Positions 49,305 to 60,822 of a DNA stretch of 64,000 nt are shown in pieces. Every line of letters begins with the position of its first letter. Positions within the stretch are counted from its first letter, which is position 1. A program made the position numbers and the translations under genes. The stretch lies in NCBI GenBank assembly GCA_029204225.1, contig CM055097.1:70622252-70686251 (forward strand), in the 5' to 3' direction. The notes under the pieces were generated by a model. That model saw nothing but the letters and a program-made list of their open reading frames with translations, was not told the origin of the DNA and searched no databases. Source of the stretch: Diphasiastrum complanatum (taxonomy: Eukaryota; Streptophyta; Lycopodiopsida; Lycopodiales; Lycopodiaceae).

Positions 49305-49700
49305 ATTGTCGTCAGAAAGGGGAAGCAACATTATCTAGCCGATCACGTTTCACGAATTGAATCCACACCAGTTAATACTGAAGTGGATCATGAACTGCCA
49401 GATGCTGCGCTGTTCTATGTTATTTGAGTGGGCGGCAGATATTGTTGAGTACCTGATGCTAGGACAACAGAATGACTCTTTGACAAAAGTACAGAAAAGA
49501 CAATTGATTCATAAGGCTCAACCTTATCAATTCGTGGATTAGATGATATTTTACGAAGATGTGTTTTACCGCATGAAGTACCAGATCTAATCATGTTTTC
49601 ACATGATGGCATGGGTGAAGGACACTTCTCTACAGATATTACTGTTCACAAACTTTTGCAATCCGGTTGTTGGTGGCCTACACTTCATAAGGACACAGAA
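49305..49700 (+). pseudogene. Gypsy integrase, N-terminal zinc-site half
   Basis: Residual frames give KRQLIHKAQPYQFVD, FYEDVFYRMKY, then GHFSTDITVHKLLQSGCWWP and TLHKDTE, i.e. the two His of the HHCC site and the WPTLHKD landmark. The sequence stops at about 49700. The expected next element, CDVCQRAR, is not here but at 38.56 kb on the opposite strand. Confidence 0.78.
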
Positions 49701-50075
49701 CCCAACAACTGATTTCAACAACATGAAGAAAAAGTTCATCACACTCTCTCAACATAAGATGAATATTGTGGCCACTAAGGAGACAATTTCCTTTTACTAA
49801 ACAACTAGGATATTTCTCAACCTCTACCTATTGCTCTGTTTTGTGAAAATTTAACGGTTTTGCACCAATCTATCTTTCAATCCTAGATATCATTCCAAAA
49901 CAAAGCATATACAAATTTAGTTTCACTTTGTCAGGGAAAAGATTAATGACAAGAAAATTGAGCTAATTAACTATACAACAGAAAAATTAGGCCACAAACT
50001 TTTTCACCAAGGCACTGCCAAGGGAAAAGCACTTAAAGTTTATGAAGATGTTAGATTTTTTAAAGTGTTTCCAAT
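49701..50075 (+). pseudogene. Inverted Copia, piece 4: RNase H end
   Basis: Immediately after the gypsy fragment comes Copia RNase H: MKKKFITLSQHKMNIVATKE (mutated from the family's TLSS.EAEY), then NPRYHSKTKHIQI, HFVREKINDKKIEL and a degraded tail. It supplies the part missing from the Copia RNase H at 38.57 kb. Confidence 0.75.
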
Positions 50076-51091
50076 TGAAATAAAAGAGACTATTAAAATT
50101 TTCATTTCACTCCAAACCTACCTGTCACAATCACACTCTCTGTCAAAATTCAAGCAATATTCGAGAGTCTGCATTTCATTCAAGATTCGAGCAACAAGAA
50201 ATCCACCAAAAAAAATCCGGACTTCGTTAGAAATTCCTTCGAACATTATTCGATCTTCAGTCGAATTTGAATTTTATTCGACAGCCGACAATATCTCAGT
50301 TGGATTATATTCAAATCTCACTCAACACTCTACTACAACAAACCTTCTACACTCCTTCAATTTGAACCTCATTCAAATCTCGTACGTGTCAACCGGTACT
50401 ATCCAAAATACTTCTACTGCACAGTCTGACAGAAATAGACCAGTCTCTGCCATGCACTTCAAGACGACTTTTTGATGGTTATAATGTATGGATATAAGTA
50501 CAGTCCAACTACTATTTTAGGACAATTAGGATTTAAATTATTTTTATTAATACAAACCTAAATCACCATCAAATATATATGTTGTCTAACAAGCTATTCT
50601 AATATCAGTTTCAGTGCATCCATACCTACAAGCTTTCAAGCTGTAAACTCAAAACTCCTTTTATTTTTCTAATGCCAGACTGACAACATGGACTCCATCA
50701 AACTGTACACATGCCACGTCAAATTATCTATTACCAATGGAAAATGACATTTACCAAATTTGATTTAACCAGGAGAGATTGTCAAGGTCCTCATAATGCC
50801 CTCAATGAGCTGTGAAAACAAATATGAGCTTGGTGGTCTAAAAAACACAGCCCCGTCCAAGAAACAATAATCAGTGAATCCAGATACTGGTGCTAAATAC
50901 CTTTTGCAACCCACAGATTGCAATACATTATCAGCTACATAACACTCTCCAGCTGACTACAGGCCAACACAAAGAGTGGTTGATTACTAGGAATCTAATT
51001 CCTCTTTAATTGACCGCAAGCCGAGTCCAGTCAACCTCCTGGCAAGAACATGCTGATATCTGTGTTTCGCATTGTGTCAGGGATAAACTGA
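50076..51091. other. No recognisable gene
   Basis: The left part (50100-50470) is rich in ATTCGA words and may be the LTR of the Copia element ending at 50075, but no boundary can be set. The right part is probably 3' flank or 3' UTR of the AHL gene on the minus strand. Confidence 0.4.
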
Positions 51092-54000
51092 TCAGCAAGA
51101 GTCCAAGCCCAAGGTTTGTCCAAATCCCAAGCTGTGAGCTTGCGGCTGGGTGATAGCATTTCTTACTGCTGCTTGATCATGATACAAAGGGCTTCCAGGA
51201 CTGCCACTGTTAGGCCCCAATGTTTCAGGTTTTGGTAAATGTTGCAGTACACCTGATGCCATTGCTTCAGCAAACATCATGCCTTCACCTGCTGAAGATT
51301 CTAAAGTAACATCGTGAGCCCGAGGACAAGCCTTTCGACTTTCATAAATAAAGCTGCCCACTATAACCTGCACATACAAATAAATTGTTGATCTATGTGA
51401 CATAAAAAATGATAGACTTGTCTAACACGAACTGGAGTAGCTGCTCATTCCTGTCACCTGAACTGGGGTGGCTGCCATAAGCAATCCAGCTACACTTCCA
51501 CCAACAACACGCCCATCTTGCCCTGCCAAACTGACACTAAGCCCACCAGTCCTGCTTCGTGGACCTCCACCTTCCGTAAGTAGGAATGAGCCAGTCAGTG
51601 AAAGAATTTCAAAACGCCCCTGCCATATAGAATGCATCAGAAATACAAGTTTCTGTCCAAGTCAAAAGTTCCCTTGCTTCGATACACGTGGAAAAATTGT
51701 TATGAAGCTTTTGTTATATAGTGGAGGAAAAAACTTTTAACGGTGACAACTAATCAAGGGAATATTTGAAGCAAAATGTCTTGTCCTTTAATTGGTAGAA
51801 AAAAGTCTAACTTCCCGAAGTTGGTTATTTTCTGACAAGTATGAGGCAAAGACATCATCAGCAAAATGTCAACAATTAAAGAGGTCAAGGCTCAAGAGCT
51901 CCATCCTACATACAGCATGAATGAGAAACACAAAACAAAAGCTCCTTGGATGATTCGTAACACCTTAAGCTAAATACAAAGAAATTCCAGTACCTCATAA
52001 GTGACAGTGCCACCAGATGTAGCAGTTTGGCGAAGGGTAACATTAGAGATTGCACCATTTGCGGATAACACACAAACAGCCCGTGGTCCAAATTGCAAAA
52101 AGGACATTATTTTTGTGGCAACGTCCTAATAATCAGATGGCAGCAGCAATCACATGAGCATATAATGTAAAGAATGTACACATCCTAAAACAAACCCATC
52201 GACAAGCATTCCAATTTCCTTCCCGAGAAGAACTGCATAAAGGTCACATACCTCTCCTGCCGCTATCATAATAACATGTGGAGTGAAACCCTGTCCGGCT
52301 GAACCTGTCAATTATGAACAAAACATCACATCAAAAGGTAAATAGAGAGAACAACTTCGACATATATAGGTCAAGCATTGAAGCAAATGATAAATGAATG
52401 GACCATTGATCTCCACTTGCAATCTCCTATATCTAAGGGTTCTATATCTAAGGCATAGAACCCACGGTTCCCAGAACCGTGGGGTTGGGAACCGTGGTAC
52501 GGTTCATCTAAAAAAATAAATAATTAATTAATTACTCTAATTTCTCCCCCCAAAAACCCCTCTTAGCTTGTTTTGGACCCTCATTTCTCAATGCTCATTT
52601 TGTGGTAGAGGTTGGGAGAGAGGGCTGTGAAGTTTCAGAGAGAGGGCTGCTCAGATTGATGAGAGAAGAGGGCAGGGTACTATGATAGCCTACCCCTCTC
52701 TCTCTCCCTCTCTCTCTTATCAATATAAGTAACTTTTTCAACTTTTTGAGCCTTTTTTTTGCCTTTTTTTTTGGGGCTGTTTTTGGGGGTGGGTACTAAA
52801 AAAAAAAGCTATCAAAACAAAGATGCTAACATTGCAAAAAGGAAAATCTTGTTGAAAAAAATGAGGACATACAAGACAAAAAAATATCGCACTAAGGAAA
52901 ACGTTCATTGTGCGAAAAGGAAAATGTTGATGCAACAAAATAAAGACCATAAAACAAAATACCATGAAAAATCTACCACATGCAAATAGACACATCATCA
53001 ATCCTGTCAACAGCTACTACTCCCTAAGAAAAATAGTGAACCCATCATGATCAACCCACATCATAACCAACTTATCAAAAAAAGCCATGCTGGAGTGTGC
53101 CAAAACAAATTTCCTGCAAGCTATCAACAAACTATACCCACAGGTGAATGACGTGTGATTGAAAAATGAAGGTAACAATGGAATAGGCGAGGGACCAATA
53201 CAAAATAAGTAGACCTTCCACTTCCATGGGTTCTTTCCCTTTACTAAAAATCAAGGCTTCTGTTTCCAATTCGTCGATGCCTCTCTCCGGGGGCTGATCA
53301 AGTCCCTGAGGAGTGGTCATTTTCGGAACGGAAAGAGATGTACCTTAGATTCTGAAGAAAGATTGATTGAATTGGAAAAACGAAAGTAGAATACTTAGCT
53401 CTGTCTTAGGACTGTCCTTCCAAAGAAATAGCAAGAAACCCCCTCAGTTCTTCCATAGCTGTGCAATCTGTCTCCGCAATTTGCATGCATTTTACTGAAG
53501 GAAATCTGGAAAATCTGACTGCAACCGTGGTTCCCTTCCCTCGCTGGTAGTGCTATGGGTCTGCTGTTCTGAAAAAACCAGAATTCAGGGCCTGAATTTG
53601 GAAGAAAATTCTGGTTGTGCTTGCCAAAACCCCTCACTGACTGAGTAGCGGCCCTGCTGCTTCAAACCAAACAGATCTGAAGCTAGAAAACGATCAAAAT
53701 TGTGAATTGATCAAAGATAGACCCTCGCTGATCTGACTGCAGATTTGGTTCCTTTGATTGGTAGAAAAATACACCCCAAGGACTTCTGAAAATCAGCGTT
53801 GGATCCACAAATTTCTAATTCCCTGTCCAGCGCTGGCTTTGCCTTCAATCTGGCCCTGGAAAACTGCTTGCAGACAGAAATCTTGAAGCTGAAAGTACAG
53901 CAATAGACCTGCACCCCTCTTCACATCCCAATTCCGCTCAGTTAGCAACAAACTACACTGAAAAAGCAGCGACGGAGGGCTGGAACTGCCTCGCTGGATT

Positions 54001-57000
54001 TCCTCTCGAATCTGCTTGCAAAAGAAGGATTTAATGCTGCAACTACAGCGATGGAGAGCTGGTTCTACAGCGATGTATCTCCCTTCCTATTTGTTGGATC
54101 CAAGAAGATTGCTTTCTACACTTCTAATAGCCTTCTCTCTTGCTGAAAAACTCCCAAAAGATGGAGATGGCTCTGATACCAGTGTTAGAGATCTAAACAC
54201 CACAGTAGGGCAAACACTAACTGATCCACCCCACCTTGCCTACTCCCTGATATGGAGTAAGCCCCTCCTAGCCCAGTGTGAGGACTGGTAGCATGCATAT
54301 TGTCAAGTGTCGGCCACGTGGCACTGAAGTGGCCGACTGCACGTCGGGACCCAACGTGGGGCCCTATCCTGCTGACAGGGTCCCTATTATGCTAGTGGCT
54401 CTTTATCTGTTCCTTAGATTGTTGCTCATTGGCAGGCTTGGCATCTCCTGATAGCTTGGGTTATTACCTCTTTCCTAGCTATTGTCAAGATGATCTTCAG
54501 GTTCCCTAGCATTTCTGGTTGCTCCATGTCGGCATTCCTGGTTGTTGGTTGATCTTCTTCTGGTTCCTTGGCATTCCTGGTTGTTCCATATTGCTTTCCT
54601 GTCGAGGTTTTCTTGTGGCATTCATGGGCTATCAAAGTGCCTTGAGAGCGCTTCTTTTTTTTCTCTTGGATTTTTCTTATGCATCTACATCGACTTCTCA
54701 TTACTTATAGTTGATGTCTTCTATTATATGGAGTTTGTGTGTTGCTTTTGGAGTACATGTTGACGTATGTCCTCTCCTTTAGTATTTCCATCGGTTCATG
54801 CATTATTGCTCCTGTATTATGCATATTTAGGTTATTTCTGTTATTCCTTATGATTGGCTTTTACCATAGCTATTGCTTGGGGCCTTTCTTTCAGTTTTTA
54901 GGGTTCTTTATTTTAGCCCCAACATTGCAGCACAGTTGGGGAGTGTTATAGACTCACCTAAGCTAACCCTAGCTACTAAGTTGCCCTAATTGGGATCTCT
55001 ATAGGTACTGGGCCATTACCATTAAGGGCACGTCCTTATGGGACCCAAGTACCCTTAGTTACCCTCATTTCTAGAAGGTTCCACTAAGGGCCTCTAGATA
55101 GTATATATAGGGCTATAGACATTAGATGCACATTCATTATATATTTCTTGACTAATAGGTATTGCTTGGGCTCTTCGTGGGAGATCTCTTGTCTATGCTA
55201 ACTAATGCTTGTAGGGCTTTAGCCATTGTTCTTCATTGAATATTGATATCTATGATTCTGTTCATAACAGTGATGCTCATGAACAATGCCTTGCGTGACT
55301 ATATGGGTCAGTTTGTCGTCAATTTTATTGACGATATATTGGTCTATACTAGCGGAGCACGAGATTCATCTATAGACCTTATTTGGCAAGTTGCAAGCTT
55401 CTATCTTGTTGTATGCCAATGCTCAGAAGACCGAGTCGTGTAAGACTCGTGTAGAGTATTTGGGTCACGTAGTGACAGCTAATACCCTAAGGCCCTTCCT
55501 TATTTTGATACATATGACAAAAATGTTTTTAGGGAGAGGAAGAGAAGTCTTTTTTGTGCCTAACTTAGGTTGAGTAGCTCTACCCTTATGTCAAGGGAGC
55601 CTGCAGGAGGTTAAAGAACTACTCGAGTTAGCTTAAATTTAGTGCATGCATGGACAACTATGACTAAAGTTACAGATAACCAATAGTGGACAACTTTATA
55701 CATGGACATAGTTACAAGCTAAGATTCACTAGCTATGCTAAAAAGCAGGACTTAAGCTAAAATGCAAGAAAAGAGAATGCTTAAGGAGGCTAAAGAGGAG
55801 CAATCATCATAAACTGAATAAAGGAATACAATGCTGCCCTATATATACCCTCTCCTTGAATCAAATAGAGGATTCAAAAAAGGGAGAGAATAGGATTTGG
55901 AGGGAAAATAGTGCGCCTTCCCAATAGGAGGACCGCCACTCTAAATCAGCGTGACCAAGTCCTAAAAATATGACCAAATAGGGCCCAAGGCCAATATATG
56001 AATAAAAGGGGCCCTTAGGCCTGCTTATGCATAATAACGAATAAAAGAATGGACGCGGTGAATGTAATGAGCCAAGTCCATAGCTCTCCCCTACAGAAAA
56101 ACAAAGCCCTCCACCGGCTAGCAAGCATAATGACTATCTAAAACAATAATGTAAGCATGCTAAATACTGAAAAATCACGAACTAATGGAAATATGATGGA
56201 GAGGACATAAGCCCTGTGTAAAGCAAGTACTAAGCATAAACTACAACAAAACAAAAAAAGAATAGTCATAGCTAGTCGAATCATGAAGTAGAAGGAACAT
56301 CTGACATCTGTAGTAGAGGAATGAACTAAAGCCATGAGGGCTCGAGCCTGATCTGCCAATAATGGTCTATGATAAAAGACATCAATGGGCTCCCAAGTGG
56401 CCTCCTCAAGAGGACGACCATCCCACTGTACCAAAAACTGAACCTGCCGACTATTCTGAAGGCGAACCTGATGGATGGCAACTGGCAAAAAAGGGAACAG
56501 CTCTAACTCTGTAGGAAATGTGAGATCGCGAGGAGCATCATCCTCAATGGCAGCTCGTAAAAGGCTAACATGAAATAAATCACAGGCTCGTGTAGAATCA
56601 GGCAACTGTAACCGGTATGTAACAAGGCTAAGGCGATCCAAGATAATGTAAGGCCCATAATAGCATGGTGCAAGCTTCTCAGTAGAAGCGTGACCCTGAA
56701 CAAAGTGATGACATGCAAAGCGTAACTGGAGGTAAACCATATCACCAACCTGAAACCATAGAACCCACGGTTCCCAAAACTGTGGGGTCTGGGAACTGTG
56801 GGGTCTGGGAACCGTGGCAGGAACCGTACCACAGTTCCTTGAACCGTGGTACGGTTCATCAAAAAAAATAGATAAATAAATAATTGATTAATTACTCTAA
56901 TTTCCCCCCGAAAAACCCCTCTTAGCTTAATGTAAGGCCCATAATAGCATGGTGCAAGCTTCTCAGTAGAAGCGTGACCCTGAACAAAGTGATGACATGC

Positions 57001-60000
57001 AAAGCGTAACTGGAGGTAAACCATATCACCAACCTGAAACCATAGAACCCACGGTTCCCAAAACTGTGGGGTCTGGGAACTGTGGGGTCTGGGAACCGTG
57101 GCAGGAACCGTACCACAGTTCCTTGAACCGTGGTACGGTTCATCAAAAAAAATAGATAAATAAATAATTGATTAATTACTCTAATTTCCCCCCGAAAAAC
57201 CCCTCTTAGCTTGTTTTGGACCCTCATTTCTCAATGCTCATTTTTTGTGGTAGAGGTTGGGAGAGAGGGCTGTGAAGTTTCAGAGAGAGGGCTGCTCAGA
57301 TTGATGAGAGAGAAGAGGGCAAGGTACTATAATAGCCTACCCCTCTCTCTTATCAATATGGGTAACTTTTTCAACTTTTTGGGCCTTTTTTTTGCCTTTT
57401 TTTTGAGCTGTTTTTGGGGGTGGGTACTAAAAAAAAAAGCCATTAAATAATTTGAAGTAAATAATCTAAACTCCCTACAAATCTGCTTTTTCTAAAAACA
57501 AATTGGCATTTTCTTAGGATTTTTTTGGACTGTTTTTGGGGGTGGGACAAAAAAAAAATTATTAATTACCTGCCACGGTTCACACGGTTCCCTTCAAAAA
57601 AAAAAAATGTGAACCGTACGGTTCAGAGTACGGTTCTGAGAACCGTACTGAACCGTTAACGGTTCATTAATTCTATGCCTGAAACTCAACATGACGGAGA
57701 TGACGATCAACGGAAGTCTGATAGCGATGTTGAACATGCTGTAAGTGAGTAATAGCCCTAGCAATAAGCTCGCGAGCACCAGATAAAAAAGAGGCAATGG
57801 TAACTGGTGTATCATCAGGAGGAAAAGGCACCCCTGGCAAAAGTGGAGCATACCCATGAGCCAATAAGAAAGGTGAAACTCCAGTGCTGGTACTAACAGA
57901 GCTATTATAGCTATACTCTGCCAAACATAAATGTTGATCCCAATCCTTCCCTGAAGGAGAAACAAAATGTCGAAGATAATCCTCAAGGATCCGATTAAGG
58001 ACCTCAGTCTGTCAGCAATAGAATGATAAGCAGTACCCATCAAAAGCTGTACATCCAAAATACGCATAAGCTCTGTCCAGAATGTAGATGTAAACTTACT
58101 ATCCCGATCAGATAGGACAGTACATGGCATACCATGCAGGCAAAAATCTCTGATAAAAAAAGACGTGCGCACTGCTCAGCTGTAATAGTACTGTGCGGAC
58201 CGGTATAAAGTGTGCCTGTTTCGAGAACTGATCTACCACCACCATAAAAGAGTCATGACCACGGCGGGTATGAGGAAGACCAAGGATAAAGTCCATAGAA
58301 ATATCTGTCCACTGGAGATGAGGAATGGGCCAACTCTGGAGCAAACCAACGGACTTAGCACGGGAATATTTATCACGGGCACAAAAAGGACAATCACGAA
58401 TAAGATGGTCTAGCTCAGACTTCATGGATGGCCAATAATAATTGTCCTTAAGACGTGCATAAGACTTCTAAAAACCAAAATGGCCACCAATAGGACGAGG
58501 ACCAGGACGCCTAGCCCAAGTAGCATAAGCAAGTTGTGCATGGCAAGCGGCGGAAGCAGGATCATCAGGAAGCGGGTCAGCCGGCTCATCAACGGAATGT
58601 GGGTCAGGAGTATCAAGAATCTGGATATAAACATCAAAATCATCAGGAGTAAGAGCCTCATGGTAAAAAACAGCGGTAGGACCAGGAGACTGTTGGCAAT
58701 CACGGGCTAGATGATCTGGACTCTTACAGCGATAACAGAGGCGCTTCTGCTGAATCTCAGCGAACTCTGCGGCTGAATAACGGCGAACAAAGGCGGGACG
58801 AGGTGTAGGAGGGCGAGGAGGAACGCTAATAGAAGAATCCAAAGTAGGAGAAGCAGTGGAATAAGAGCAAGAAAAACGAGATGAAGTGGATGGATACTTA
58901 TGCTACAAGGTAGTAGCCAAGGAGATAGCATCTGAGAGAGTAGGAGGCCGAAAAGATGAGACATCATATTGTAAAGAGCCTCTAAGATTCGCAATAAAAC
59001 GGAAATAAGCTCTGTAGGATGAAGAGCAGTAAAAAGGTAGGAAAGCTCAGTAAACTGATCAATATAAGCAGTCAAATCACTAGTATGGCGAAGGCTACGA
59101 AACAGATCACGTTGGCGAACCAACCACTGCGGGTCAATCATAGCCATACGAAGATCATGACGAAAAGTAGGCCATATATGTAACCCCTCACAAGTAGGCT
59201 CAGAGCGATAGACACGCCACCAAGTTTGAGCTCGACCATCTAAATGTAATACAGCCAACTGCACTTTATGGGTGTCAATCTTGGGATACATAAGAAAACA
59301 AGTCTCTAATTTAGAGAACCAATTTTCCAAGATACCCGTCAGACGAACCAAAATAAGTAGTAAGCCGGATGCAGATCACGAAAATCACGAGCAAAATGGG
59401 GCTCATGATTACCTGAAAAAGTAGGAGGAGGAAATCTTGGTGGTGCGGAGGGAAATCCAGGTGGTGGTACAGAAGACTCGAAAGGAGACCCATAAGGACT
59501 AGTACTATATGAAGGGAAACCAAACGTACTACCAAAACCCCATTGAAGATGGAAATGGAGATGGAGCAGGAGCAGGCGTACTCAAAATAGGAAATTAAGG
59601 TGCTTTACCAGGACGATGAAAAATGTCTGAGGGGGGTGGTATCCTCTCGTGGTAGGATAGTCTCAAGGCTAGAAAGAACACGATCAATACGACTCTCAAG
59701 ATGATCCATGCGGACATCAATATGTGTAAAACGATCATCTAAAGAGCTCTGCGGTGGGTCTTTTGATGAAGAAGTCACCATAGGGACTAAGGAAGAGACA
59801 AAACCAGAGGGAGAGCACGTTTTTCATCACCCCAACTTAGCCTAACTTCCAAAATCACCAAAAATGGCACAAAAACAGCCAATCAAGATGGATAATAATC
59901 AGAAAATAAGGGGTTGAGAAAGTAGAATAATGGACAGCAAATGTGCAAGGCCAATAAGTAGAAGGGTTCTAACAAAATGTAAAAAGGAAGGAGGAGGGTG

Positions 60001-60757
60001 TGAGGCAGCAAAATGACAAATATGAGAGGGAAATAGGAGACTGGAAAAGAGTAGTATGTGAGCAAAAAGACAGCAAGTAGGTGCAAAAAAGGAAGTGCAA
60101 ATGGGCGCAAGCAATACCTGGGTGGGTGCTAATCCGTTGTCCAATCAGTAGTGCCAACAAAGAGAGGTAAAAGCTGAAGATAGAATAGATGCGCCAACCA
60201 GCCACCAATCCGAATCCTCAACTTGCACCAAATAAGCTGAAAAAAAAGTGCTGAAGGAGGGTGCTAGACAGCCGACAAAATAATCAGCAAAATGAGCAAC
60301 AAGTTGATGGAGAAAATTGTCGAGAATGGTGTTATGGTTTAAGTTTGATCAATTTCACCATGTATTTTAGCGCCACGCAATTTGAATTTGCGTTGTATTC
60401 TCTCAAAGTTTTTAATAGGCTTACCAAGTTCGTAAACATTATAAAAATTTATTGTAAAGGTTTCAAAACCTTGAGTAGGCCCATAAGTTGTACATGATGG
60501 AACTCTAGGGGGCAATTTTACGTGCTACCAACTATATGTTGGAACTATATGAATTTTCTTATGTTGTAGGAGGGCGCATTTTTCCTATATAGGAAACTTG
60601 TGGACCAAGGCAAATCATTGCATGAAGAGAGAAAGTGCATGCTTAGCATGTGGGACACCTATTTCACCTACTTTTGACACTTGGAAGCCATGTACATCAC
60701 ATATCATTTGTTTCCAATCTATAAATGATACCTCCTCCTCCTAGATGGGCGCACTAT

Positions 60758-60822
<65 letters not shown>

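Larger units (their letters stand above)
56290..58467 (-). pseudogene. Chromovirus integrase with chromodomain
   Basis: The N-terminal zinc site begins in the gag frame (GGHFGF, then [13 protein letters not shown] and [10 protein letters not shown]). The core has [20 protein letters not shown] and [18 protein letters not shown] (first two catalytic Asp), followed by a shifted segment and [17 protein letters not shown]. The MITE splits the frame at [13 protein letters not shown]. The C-terminus has a chromodomain ([19 protein letters not shown]) that in this clade guides insertion to marked chromatin. Several frameshifts and stops. Confidence 0.88.

Noticed and set aside
52738-53010. Hydrophobic minus-strand ORF of 90 codons
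   Set aside because: It spans the poly-T/poly-A end of a MITE and AT-rich sequence, with no homology signal, inside the AHL intron.
56503-57227. Two nearly identical minus-strand ORFs with an integrase segment
   Set aside because: They are products of the 284-bp tandem duplication across the MITE edge, not separate genes.
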